NCBI RefSeq assembly: GCF_000264995.1
Contig: NW_006767439.1
Span: forward strand, 1,166,402-1,230,401
Origin: Punctularia strigosozonata HHB-11173 SS5
Lineage: Eukaryota; Basidiomycota; Agaricomycetes; Corticiales; Punctulariaceae
Direction: 5' to 3'
DNA length: 64,000 nucleotides
A program made the translations under genes and the position numbers. The first letter of the stretch is position 1; each line of letters opens with the position of its first letter. Below are positions 11,173 to 21,909 of the stretch, piece after piece. The notes beneath the pieces are model-generated. The model saw only the letters and a list, made by a program, of their open reading frames with translations. It had not been told where the DNA came from and searched no databases.

Positions 11173-12284
11173 ATGTCCGGCAACTCCGCCTCCAACTCGG
11201 GCAACGGCGGAGGAGGAGGAGGAGGCGGCGGCGGCGGCGGGATCACGCCCTCCTCCTTCCTCTTCGGCGCGATCATCACCGCGATCGGCCTCGTCCTCGC
11301 CGTCGCTGGCTGTCTCCTCTCAGCGCGGCGGCACAGGCTCATCCACCGCCAGCTCGTCGCGAACGGCATACCCGGCGGGCTCGGGCGGCTCGGCGTCGGA
11401 GGCATAGGAGGAGGAGGAGGGCTAGGAGGCAGAGAGGAGAAGAAGGAGCGGCCGAAGATGGTCGAGGTGTGGGTGCCCGGGGTGGGGGAGAAAGGAGGGT
11501 CCGCGTTCGTGGACAGCGCGGGGTACGCGCAGATCGAGAAGGTGAAGAGATTTCGTCGTCGCGCTGTTGGCGGTCATAGACGTGGGGCTGATGGGCTCCG
11601 TTTTCCTTTTTCTTTTCTTTTTCTTTTCGTGCTCTTTTCAAGCCCGTGGCTCTGCTCCCGATCGCCGCCCCGCCTACGCCAACGACGGCCCATAACGTCG
11701 CCGCCGACGCGAAGAACTCGAGTACCGCCGCCACTACCTCGCCCCGCCCGCCATCGCGCGCCTCGCGCGCCCTCGCCGTCGTCCGCCACTGGTGGCGCCC
11801 CGTCCGGCGCCCACAACCCGAGCCTCCCCTCGCACCCGGCGCCGACGTCGAAATGGTGCCGCCCACCCTCGCCGCCTCCTCCCCTCCCCTCACCCGCGAC
11901 AGACCGCCCCGCTACGCGGCGATGGACGTCACCGTCCTCATCGCCATGCCCTCGGACCCCCACTCGTCGTCGTCCTCGTCGTCGTCCTCGCGACACAAAC
12001 CGTCCCCGCCGGACGAAGACGACCCGCTCGACGAGCGGCTCGGCGGCGAAGTCGTCTTCGGCCTCGCCCGCCTCGCCTGCGCGTCCCCGCTCTCCGCCTC
12101 GTCCGTCGCGTTCGCCGGTCCCCCACCTCCTCCCTCCTCGAACGCACGAACACGACCGCCACCTCTCGAGCCGCCGACGGAAGCGAGCTCGTCGTCCGGG
12201 TCGAGCAGCGCTTCCGGGTCTGGCTTCGCAGACGACGCCGTCGACGGAGAAAGAAGGAGGGGACCGCCGGAGCGGACTTTTTGA
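11173..12284 (+). CDS. single-span membrane protein with low-complexity tail, copy B
   Basis: Two exons (11173-11541 and 11643-12284) join in phase to 336 residues. Seen: a Ser/Asn start and a run of more than ten Gly, then the span FLFGAIITAIGLVLAVAGCL followed by SARRHR, a Gly-rich linker, the intron, PVALLPIAAPP, HWWRPVRRPQ, MDVTVLIAMPSDP, and a Ser/Pro-rich tail. These elements appear in the same order in copy A on the other side of PPOX (5848-7218, minus), so the two look like an inverted paralogue pair. Function unknown. The frame that reads through the intron is longer but repetitive and is not preferred. Confidence 0.75.
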
Positions 12285-12702
12285 ACGTCGTGGACTTTTT
12301 TTTCCCCCCTCCTTACCTTGCCTCTTTCGCGATGGTGGATACCGGCGCTGTCCTCGACTCCAGCCTAAACCTACATCTATCTCTTTTATGACCCCAGTCT
12401 ATTTCACCTATGGACTCTTTTTGCGTCGTGTGTACGAGGAGGAGGAGGAGGCGCTGTTGTATTATTAGTATTAATGTGTATAAAAAAACTCGGTGCAGCC
12501 CCCCCCCCCCCGAGGTAGTCATATCTTGTCTGCAGGCTGACATTATCGATTTCAAAACGGGGTAAGGCTATTAAGATACGACCGGCGTCGATGGGTGGCA
12601 TCCATAACAATCTCGCGCATATATGCAGTCGACGGACTCTGGCAGGAGCGACGAACCCTCTGCCCATACATGCACATACGGTTCGGACAGCGTACAAGGT
12701 TA
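12285..12702. other. convergent 3' flanks
   Basis: 418 bp between the ends of two converging genes. It contains a run of ten or more C near 12500. Nothing else is recognised. Confidence 0.5.
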
Positions 12703-15516
12703 CTACAACCACGGTCTATTCCATTCCGCGTGGTATCCGTAGTGAAGGTCCATGAAAGACCAGATGACGGTCGACGCGAGAGGGTCCATGCGGTTCTTCT
12801 GCAAGAACACTTCGAGCGTTTGGAATGACGAGCTACTACCGGTTTTCTCGGGTGCGGGGGCGGCGGCGGCGGCAGCGGAGGGTGATCTGATATCGCGTGA
12901 AGGATGCCGGTAGAAGTGCATGCGAAACGCGGCGAGGAGGAGCGTATCGGGGTCCCTGTCAGGAACAAAAAAACAAAAGGTGTGAGCTACGCCAGAGTTC
13001 CCGGCTGAATCTCCAAGAACGCAACTTGAGATGCCGCAAGAGTGACGTTTCTGCCGATATTCCGTCGGCGCTTGCCGATGAACCCGAGGTTTCGCTGAGG
13101 ATGGATAGCACCCGTTCGTCGGTCAAGCAGTCCAGCGTCCTACGGAGCGGAGGAAGGAGGATGTCCTTGTAGTACGAGCTCTCCGCTGACGAGATCCGCT
13201 CGTGCAGCTCGCGCAGCCGGCAGAGCAATACGGGATCGCGGAAGACGGCTCGGAAGGCCACGTCGGTATACACGAGCGCCGTGATGCACGAAAGCCCGCA
13301 AAGGCGAGCGAACATGCATTGCTTGCTATCAAATCCATCGGTAGTGTGAGCCTCATTTTGTGGGGAGCATCGGGATTTTACTGACCTCAACGGTGACGAC
13401 AGGTTCGCACAGGCGTCCTGAAACTCCTTGTCCGAGGCGAGGTTCTGGGCCAGTCCTAGACGGCACCTCTCGCAAGAGAGCGGTAGACGGCCGAAGAGGT
13501 CCGCAAACGACGGGAGATGATCCCAATCGGAGGTGTCGAGGAGAGAACTATGCAAAGGCATTCGATTGCAACGAGAACAGAGCGCTCGCTGCTTGGCGGC
13601 TTCGCCCGTAATGAGCTTGAGAAAGTCGAAGTAAGGACTCCATCCCGACCACCGCGCGGCTTGCTGAAGCATGCGATGCGTGTGAGGCGATAGCGGTACT
13701 GAAGACAAGTCGAGTATTGAAGACACAAAGACGGTGAATAGTTTGTTGTCCAGCGTAGTCACGTCTCTCGTAGGCGCAACGGGTTCCACAACGGACATCT
13801 GTTGACACTGCATTCTGAACGCTTCGGAAGCCAGCACGTCAGGCGTCCTTAAATGCTGATAAGATTTGAGCCAGGACGGGAAGGAGAAGGAAGCTGTACC
13901 GCTTGGTTCTCAGACTTGCGAGCCCACGATAGAGCGAAACCCGCGAATTTTCCAACCGAATCGCGCTCAATGCGACGAGGCACCAGCCGATTGGTCCATC
14001 GGTAGCGGTCTCTGGATCTATCGAACGAGGCCGACCGTGACTCGCGACAAGTCCGACCTCTTCTGTTATATCCGCCATCATCGCTTCCGTGCGAGAATCC
14101 AGGATGGCTCGCTCGAGCTGAGGGTGGAAGAAGGACAACAGGGTCAGATAGAAGAGAGCGTGCAATCTTGCCGTCGTGTCGGAGTGTCTTCGATATCAGA
14201 TAGCGGTGAATATACATCTGGCCCGAGATGCCCGGAATTCGCTCACCGGAGAAACAACCGCAATCTGTCGCATCCAGAGGAAAACGCATCGGAGGAGAGC
14301 AATGCATCAGCGTATTGTCGTCTGATATCGGCGCATCCGTGAGCGAGGAGGTAAGAGGTCACATCGACGACCCTCAATCGGAGACCATGATGTGAAATGT
14401 TCGCAGGCGACCTTGCGTTACAATGCCGACAGGTCCACAACTGGGAGTCTGGCGTCAACAACGATAGCGAGTCAACCATACCAGTGTCAACCACCCGATT
14501 CCACGGCATTGTCGACTTGCTGGAACGCAGCCTGGAGAAGAAAGTCTCTAGCACCATTCTCCCCAGGGTGTCGGGAACCAGCTCTGCGGAAGACCGCGAC
14601 GAGATATCAAGATCGTGTGATCGAAGCTTCCATTCAGCCACACAATAATACCAAAGTTCGCGGTCGAGCAATATGCGAAAGGCCGCGAGTACTTGGGTAT
14701 CCTCGTCCCTTCGAGCCATCAGTGATTACTCGGCGAGTCGATTGAGCACTCAACTGTAGTGCGTCTAACATACGCATCCCGAGCTTGACAGTGGCTCCAC
14801 AAGATGCGGCATCCAATGCAGCTAGCATCTCGGGAATGGAACCATCCTCTACAAAGCAAGCCGCGGCGGAGCGTAGGGACACAACCAATGCGTCGACATG
14901 GCCCCGGGACAGGCTGTGCAGGTAGTGCATGGAGTCACGAAGTGCTGACTCAATCCCTACACGTATTATGAGACTGCGGATTTCGGCGTGATAATACGAC
15001 AACAACGTAAGATATGAGATGGATAGCATCCGCAGTGACTGATTGCTACTCCTTTCAACAGGGTCAATTTTACCGCCGGAGACGAATATAGCTGGAAGCT
15101 CACTGAGACAGTAGCACAAGCCTGCTGCATCCCACTGTGAAGTTCTGACTCGCGAGCAGAGCGAACACGTGCGCTTCTCGACACCGATGACAATCGAAGA
15201 TGAGGAGATGATGGAAGATATCCGCAAAGACCACTTTGGACAGATTGTGTAGCCTCTTCGAATTCCTGTTCGATTTCGCCTCACAACAACGACAAGCACT
15301 CCAGTCTACATCAACGTCGCACATCATTCGAACAACCAGCACGTTTGGGCCATGACCCGATCTCTGAGCTACGTCGCTGATGAGGTCGTCGACTATCTTG
15401 CCCCCTGCAGATAGCCAGCTGTCCAGCGTGCTTCCCGCGCCAGGAAGATTAGAGATAGTAGAGTCCGTCGATGTTAAGATGGACAAATTATCGGAGCTGT
15501 AGGAGTCTGTGCTCAT
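12703..15516 (-). CDS. unrecognised protein with three Cys-pair/helical modules (exons approximate)
   Basis: The minus strand shows a series of consecutive exon-like frames from ATG 15516 to a stop at 12703. Three copies of one module are visible. Module 1 has WSACRCCEAK, then IFDCHRCREAHVFALLASQN, then MLSISYLTLLSYYHAEIRSL. Module 2 has LWTCRHCNARS, then LAHGCADIRRQYADALLSSD, then LHALFYLTLLSFFHPQLERA. Module 3 has ALCSRCNRMP, then LPLSCERCRLGLAQNLASDK, then ARLCGLSCITALVYTDVAFR. Each is thus a C..C pair, about 30-50 residues, a second Cys site, then a helical segment. One intron, about 14254-14205, was fitted by phase. It may be one gene of roughly 900 residues or two to three tandem genes; an ATG at 14719 could open a second. 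The last exon (12921-12703) ends EWNRPWL. I recognise no named family. Confidence 0.55.
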
Positions 15517-17123
15517 GGCGAGCTATATCGGCTGTTGCTGCTGTCGATGAAGCTTGGAGGCAAGGACACTACTGTAAGATAGGCGCGCACAAGAACCGGC
15601 AATTTCCGTGCTTGCTCTCCTCCAGGCTCCTCGAGTCAACGACGGTGAACGACTTATGACCCATACTGAACTGTCAGTCAAACATACTCTGTTCTACGGA
15701 ACGCTGGACTATGGTACACCTGCCGTGGTGCATATCTTGTCTCTCCGAGGTTGACGGGAGGGGGTGTCGGGCCGCTGTTCAGTATCTCTGTGCTGGCGCG
15801 GGGGCCGCCGCGACGTACACTCCGCTGATGGAATTTGCTCTGGTATCCCCGTATGATCTATGGACGACAGATTTATTGGACGAAGCATCTCCTGTTCTGG
15901 TGAAGAGATCTCACCTGAAGCGTGTGCAACCCGAACCAGCATTGCGCACCGGTGGTGTCGGATCCTGACGCGCCACCAGCGAACGAGCAGCAATGAGTTT
16001 CAGCATGAGAGGTGCATGCCCAGATCTTTCATAATTTAGGCAGCATGTTCTCTCATACGTGGCCTGGACTCATGAGCTTGACTTCTGTCGTACGGGTCGT
16101 CAATGTATTCGCCAGGCATTCGATTGCCCGCTCGGACAACACCGGCTCATGAGGCTCCCCTCAGTGAAATCCTTGCGATGTACTCGCAGGTTTATGCGCA
16201 CATATCATGCCCAAGCCTCGCGTTTACGTCGGACGATCGGAAGGTGGTGAGGATTTCGGGAAAATTCCAGAGTTTTGCGTATATAATTGCATTTTGATCG
16301 CGTTCGCCCAGGTAGTTCCAGGAGTTGTCGGGCCTGACCAACGGGCTGCGTTTCGGAGCCATTAGTAACGGCTTTATCCGGACATGGCGGTACGTTGGCA
16401 GCATCTGTAGACAGTCAGCGTTGTTTATACCGCTGACTTGAAAATGATCACTGTGCAGCCATCAAAGCAGTGGGCCGTTTGGTCCTCATGCATTCGATCG
16501 CCACTTTCACAGCCGGCGAGCACGAAGTGCATCATCACGCCGGTGAGTCCATACTCAATAATAATGGCAAGCCGATTGTAGCCGCTACACCCATGCTCCT
16601 GACTTTCGAGGGCTGGCGGGGTAAGCCATCAAAGCTTGCAAGCTTCAGAACCTAAACGTTACATCTGCTCAGTGACCCTCGCTCCAGGCGCGCATAGTCA
16701 TTCGCATGTGCTTTTCTCTATGTATCTCATGTGGTACTGAAACTTTTCAAACAATCCATGGTGAACGCACCTAGCGAAAGACGAGACAATTATCCGCTAC
16801 CTACGGAACGTCGGAATGGGCTCTGGAAGGCCAAATTTACGCGTTCGTTATGACCTCCTGGAAAGACGCCGGGGCCATCTTCTCGGTTTATTGGTCACCA
16901 CCTCGTACGCAGCGCTTGCTGGAACGAATTGATCGGTGCGCCATTCCTGATCCAGCTGACTGAGAGCTATTGACACATTCCACAGAGGCGAACCGAGGTG
17001 TCTCTTCAAGGGAAGGACAGAGAAACATGCCCGGTATAAAATCTGGCTTGCAGATGAGTAGAATACCCTGCAACTACGTCTCGTAGAGCGTTATTCTCCT
17101 ACAGCAGAAATCCCAACTAAATA
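15517..17123. other. intergenic, 1.6 kb, nothing recognised
   Basis: Several frames of 60-95 codons occur on both strands without a known domain or consistent splicing. A piece at 16470-16655 reads EHEVHHHAGESILNNNGK and could be a fragment of a decayed gene, but there is no supporting context. The final part is the upstream region of the terpene synthase. Confidence 0.4.
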
Positions 17124-18439
17124 ATGGCCAACATTTGCGCCGGTCAAATCTCCAAGATTGTTCTCCCCGACCTGCGCCTATGTTGCCCTTTTCCCATCAG
17201 GATGAGCCCCCACGTCGACGAGGTCTCTCAAGCCAGCGACCAATGGATCATCGGTGGTGGCAACATCACTGGGGCCCTCGCAGACAGCATACGTGGAGTC
17301 AAGAGCGGCCTGCTCGCAGCCGCCGCCTATCCCGACGCCGGTCCGCAGGAACTGCGCCTATGCGCCGACTTCATCAGTTGGCTGGTACGTGCCATGTTCT
17401 CTTTCCTCCGACGCTGGGGTCGTGCACCTTACCTCAAAGCGACAGTTCTACATGGATGACTGGACAGATCGCATGGATCAGAATGAGGCTCGGGACTTGA
17501 GCCGCATCGTGATGCATATTATGACTCACCCGGAGGAGCCAGTGTCGGGGACGGGCTATGCCCAACTGACGCAAGAGTAAGTGAAAGCAGTCACAGATTG
17601 ATGTGACACGAAAACCCGCCTGACCAAAATATATCCAGCTTCTGGCTCCGCTTGAGCGAGGCCGCCGAGGCGGGAACGAGGAAACGTGCGCTGGAAACTG
17701 GTTTCCCTTACCGTATCTATACTTACCATTGATCCCACTCAGGCTTCATCGACGCGGTCTGCAGATTCTTCTCCGCCGTTACTCAGCAATCCAAGGACCG
17801 TGAGGCGGGTTCTATTCCCGACCTCGAGACTTATATTCTACAGCGACGTGACACCGGTGCTACGGTGACCTGCTTCGCTTTGGCGGAGTACACGAACCAC
17901 CTCGTTCTTCCTGACGAAGTCCTCGAGCACCCCATCCTCCAGAACCTGAGGGATTCGTCGACTGACTTCGTCGACTGGTCAAACGTAAGTGTCGCAGCCA
18001 TCTTAGAGTTGGTGTTTCACCCTTTGCTCATGGTGGCGGGCATGCAGGATCTGTTGTCGTATAACGTAGAGCAGTCCCAAGGAGAGACGCACAACATGGT
18101 TTGCGTCGCCATGACAGTGAGTGCTACCGTACATGTGCCTACCCTCCCACGCGCTGATCACGGGCACGCAACCAGGAGGGCAATTTAGATCTCCAGTCAG
18201 CCGTGAATTTCGTCGGAGACATGTGTAAATCCGCGGTGGTTCGCTTCATGAAGAACAAGGCCCTCGTACCATCCTGGACGCCTGAGATCGACGCACAGGT
18301 AGTGCTCTATGTCCAATGCCTCACCGACTGGATGAGTGGCTCACTGCACTGGTCTTACGAGAGCGAGAGGTATCTCGGGAAGCAGGGTAAACAGGTGAAG
18401 GAGACGGGTATCGTCGACTTGTTGCCCCGCGAAGGCTAG
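17124..18439 (+). CDS. class I terpene synthase (sesquiterpene synthase type)
   Basis: Six exons (17124-17384, 17446-17576, 17639-17685, 17743-17984, 18048-18116, 18176-18439) join in phase to a complete 337-residue protein, the usual length for single-domain fungal sesquiterpene synthases. Such enzymes ionise a prenyl diphosphate using three Mg2+ ions and cyclise it. Seen: the aspartate-rich motif DDWTD at about residues 91-95 in FYMDDWTD, the NSE triad NDLLSYNVE at 227-235 (the Asn being the last codon of exon 4), and the RY pair at 315-316 in SERYLG. All metal- and diphosphate-binding motifs are present and the frame is open, so the enzyme should work. The product cannot be told from sequence. 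No P450 or other tailoring gene was recognised beside it. Confidence 0.93.
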
Positions 18440-18620
18440 AGTTTGTCAACCTCTTGGCTTTAGTAGGACGTTAGCGATAGACTATGTGCATCATAGAAGT
18501 TCATAGGTAGTATACGATGACTTGTTAATTTACATGGCATTGTGGTTACAAGTGATGGTTTTTTACACTGTTATCGCGTTAGATCCATGAGAAGGACGAC
18601 TTCTGTAAGCACGCTTTACC

Positions 18621-19627
18621 TCAATCTGCGCCGTATAGTTCGAGCTCCCAAGGCGTTTTCCCCGTGTTCGTCTCACTAAACCATATCCTCCGCAGTCGAC
18701 ATGTTGCGTACACCCTTACATATGCGACATGCGAGTAGGATCCGACGGGTATCGACGCCGAGCTCCGCGTAGCACCGGTGCTAGAGACCTTGTTCAAGAT
18801 TTCATCTTCCTCCGCGTCCTCCAAGTCTAGTTGGGATTGTCGCCGGGCGAGCGATGAAAAGTGGGGAAGCAATCGTGGTAGGTTGAGGTCAATAGTCACC
18901 CAATTGGTCAACGGACGTGACGAAGGAGACGGAAGCGTTAATGGTAGACTGAGTATCGGTGGGTTGGAGAGATGCAGGTGAGGTTCGTTCTGTAGGAAAC
19001 TTTGCTTCAGCGACCCTGATAGAACAGTAGATCAGACGAAGAGCACGCTATCATCCGAATACCGGCTCATCACTCGCAGCCAGACATCAGTAGAGAGTCA
19101 AGAGTTGCCATTGAACGAATGAGGATGCCGAAAGTACAGGACATAGACATAGCAGCTGATGGCGAGATATTCACCTGAAATGTCGAACACCGGAGAACGC
19201 CCTCTCTACCCATCTGATCCACAACGCCCACTTCAAATGCCCAATCTCGTTCGAGGTGGCGTACTTGAAGGTGCATCCATGGATGCTTTAGATACAGATC
19301 GCTCGCACGACCCGTGTGGATCTTCGGGGACTGGATATACGTCTTGTTCAACGTCGGCGACTGCATGTGAAGCACCGTCTGATCAAGTTTGTAGTTCACA
19401 GATGCTATCAATTGGCTAGACTCCGCAGCCTTGCCCGTAGATGCAGATGTGTCGAGAAGCGCTTTCGGTGGGTCGGGTTCGGGGCTGGACGTCTCGTCCT
19501 TCAGCAGATGAACAAATGAGTCCGTTGGGAGATCCTTATCGACGTGAACCCCGAAGAGAACCAACGGATTGCTCCCAGATGAGCTGAATATAGAAACGAC
19601 GTTCGGCTGAACGACGGATCTAAACAT
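18621..19627 (-). CDS. CFAP20-like protein (CFA20/DUF667 domain)
   Basis: Two exons on the minus strand, 19627-19175 and 18989-18621, join in phase to 273 residues. Seen: start MFRSVVQPNVVSIFSSSGSN, core LHMQSPTLNKTYIQSP, then HPWMHLQVRHLERDWAFEVG, LRCSTFQ, WVTIDLNLPRLLPHF, and near the end VRVYATCRLRRIWFSE. This is the order of the CFA20 domain, best known from the microtubule inner protein CFAP20 of cilia. The protein has an acidic insert (LDLEDAEEDEI) between the last strands. An in-frame codon further upstream would add 26 residues, but the Met at 19627 fits the family start. The 185-nt intron is long for this region and may hide a further small exon. Its role in a non-flagellate fungus is unknown. 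Confidence 0.82.
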
Positions 19628-19966
19628 ATCGTCTCGTTCAACGTTGGCCAGAAGCTGTGGAAGGAGGCGGAGTGACACTCGGACGGCCACTTGTGGCGGT
19701 GTCATTTTTCTTACCTGCGCACTTTACCCTATACCTGTCGTTACTTCGGGAAAATTTCCGCCGAGAGCAAGGAATCCGTGCGTTGCAGATAACCTCCACT
19801 GCCTTCTGCGATAGATTGGACGGGCGGAAGATAAAGCAAGTGGCTGTGTAAATGTAACCGTACCGTCTTGCCTTTTCGGGTGCAGCCCCAATGTCCGAGA
19901 TGATTTTTGGCCTACGTACCTTGCACATTGACCTTTCTGTTCCCCTTTCACCTCGATAAGTCTATC
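19628..19966. promoter_or_regulatory. divergent promoter region, CFAP20-like / FolB-like
   Basis: 339 bp separate the two divergent start codons at 19627 (minus) and 19967 (plus). No TATA box or named site is clear. Confidence 0.5.
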
Positions 19967-20790
19967 ATGAACGAAAATATTGACGGGATGGACTGCATAA
20001 CCATCAAGGACATGCATTTCCAAGCCACCGTCGGCCCCGATCGCTGGGGCAAGACGCGCCCGCAACCCATCACGCTCTCCGTTTGGATTTACACCGATCT
20101 CACGAACCCGGGGCGAACGGACGACGTCGCGGACACCGTCAACTACGGCACGGTGTACAAGGACCTATACCGCACCTTCGATGGCGCCGCATTCTCTAGG
20201 CTTGGGTTGCACGAAATCGCCCTCGAGGCCGCGTCGCTCGCCGCCGGGAAAGCGCACGGCGCGAACACGGTGCGCGTCTTGGCGCGCGCGCACAACCAGT
20301 TCCTGAGCGCGGAATGCCTCGAAGCGGACGTGACGAGACGGCCGGGACCGGGGCCGCCGGTGTCGTGGACGACGACGATCAGGAACATCCGGCTTAGCAC
20401 GATCATCGGCGTCAACCCTCCCGAACGTCTCTCCAAACAGTCTGTCATCGTCACCGTCACCTTGCGATGTCAATCTACGCCCGAAAATGTGCCTATCATC
20501 TGGGGCGAGGTATACCGCATTGTATGCGAGGTGCGTGACCCGGCCGAGGCTAAATGCGCATCGAGAGTGCGTTCGGGATGATGTATTTTCTCCTTCTCCC
20601 TCAGACGATCGAAGAATCCTCGTTTCTTACCCTGGAAGCGTTCGCGACGCGGGTTGCGGAGGTCACTTGCTCCTTCGACCTTGTGGACCGGGTGACGGTA
20701 ATTGCGGAAAAACCGTCCGCGTTGGTATCCGCAGACGCGTCTGGCGTCCAGATAACGAGATCGCGTTCGTTCTTTTTACCCCACAAGTGA
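19967..20790 (+). CDS. tandem dihydroneopterin aldolase (FolB) domain protein
   Basis: Two exons (19967-20530, 20605-20790) join in phase to 249 residues. Two FolB-type halves are visible. The first starts ITIKDMHFQATVGPDRWGKT and continues to about residue 120. The second starts WTTTIRNIRLSTIIGV and ends KPSALVSADASGVQITRS. Dihydroneopterin aldolase converts 7,8-dihydroneopterin to 6-hydroxymethyl-dihydropterin in folate synthesis. In many fungi two such domains form the N-terminus of the trifunctional FOL1 protein, ahead of HPPK and DHPS. No HPPK or DHPS sequence follows here: the frame stops and the next gene is an unrelated one on the minus strand. It is therefore a stand-alone two-domain protein. 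I did not verify every active-site residue. Confidence 0.82.
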
Positions 20791-21059
20791 TTTACCATAG
20801 GACGAGCAGTAAACATGACCAAATGAGTCACGTTGGGCCCTTCCGACCACTATGTTTTTTTTTTGCTCACGACGAACACCAAGAACGTTTCGGCACGAAA
20901 TGCGGACCACAGACACGAAGTCCTTGTCCATATCCATTGAACGTACCCTACTTGAACTCCCAGCATCTACATGTTTACAAATACACTTTGTGACTTTTCC
21001 TTCAGCCCAGCAACGAGGCACCGTCGTTGAAAAGATCCAAGAAAATGTCGCTCGTCTTT

Positions 21060-21909
21060 TTAGTTGCGCTCACGGAGGTGACGCGCGAAGCGGAGAGCCA
21101 ACGCGCGTTTCGGGTTCGGGGCGGCGGCCGCCGCACCGGCAGCACCGGCGGTCGCGTTGCCCTTGTGGTGGTGGTGCTTGCCTGTGGTGGTCGCGTTGCC
21201 CGTCGCAGCGGCCGCGGTGGTGGCAGCGGCAGCGGCAGCCGAGCCGGTGGCGGCAACGGTGTTGTTGCCCGCGGCAGCGGCGGCGCCGGCCTGGGCGACG
21301 ACGACGCAGTTGCCGAAGCCGCCGGCGGTGGTGAACGAGGCGAGGCAGAGGTTGCCGGCCTTGCCGCCGGTGCAGGCCGTGTTGGCCGGGAGGGAGACGA
21401 CGAGCTGTTGCGAGCCGACGTCGGTCGGGGCGAGGTCGCCGTTCTGGGAGACCGTCGCGGCCTTGAACGAGTTGCCGGCGCCGGTCGCGTCGACTTGCGC
21501 GGTCACTTGGCGCGAGCCGTCTTGGCCACTTTGGAAAAGGACGCGTTAGCCTTTTGATGTAACGGTGTGGTCCGGTGGATGGACACCCCAAGGGAATAGA
21601 CACTCACGCGTTGAAGTTGGAGATGGTCGCTGTGAAGGTACCATCAGCAGCCGCTTGGACCGGGGTGGAGGTGTCGAGCGTCTGAAGAGGTAAGCAATGA
21701 GTGATCGTTGAACACAGTATAACGAGTGATTGACCACATACCGACGCGATGTCCACGTTGCCGCACGGCGAGTTGGTGCTCGGGCGCTGAACATCGTTGC
21801 GGACCGGAGTGCCAGACACGCCAAGAGCGGGCGCGATCGCCGCGTGTGCGGACACTTGCGAGGTGACGGCGAGGACCGACACGAGGGTGATCAAAGACTT
21901 GACGAACAT
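21060..21909 (-). CDS. secreted protein with predicted N-terminal His and low-complexity tail
   Basis: Three exons on the minus strand (21909-21742, 21681-21608, 21528-21060) join in phase to 236 residues. Seen: signal peptide MFVKSLITLVSVLAVTSQVSA, with likely cleavage directly before HAAIAPALGVSGT; a folded region with Cys pairs (NSPCGNVD, NTACTGGKAGNLCLASF, GGFGNCVVVAQ); then an Ala/Thr-rich tail holding a HHHHK stretch and a basic end. The layout recalls the fungal Egh16/Gas1-type small secreted proteins, but I give that only as a likeness. A mature N-terminal histidine is also seen in copper histidine-brace proteins, so metal binding is possible. The upstream 0.8 kb separates it from the divergent EFM7-like gene. 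Confidence 0.8.

Noticed and set aside
11173-12468. 431-codon frame reading through the membrane protein B intron
   Set aside because: After 11541 it becomes Arg/Pro/Ser noise; splicing at 11542-11642 gives the frame whose motifs match copy A.
21027-21557. plus-strand frames rich in Gly/Val/Ala over the secreted-protein gene
   Set aside because: They mirror the Ala-rich tail of the minus-strand gene, whose signal peptide and splice phases are convincing.
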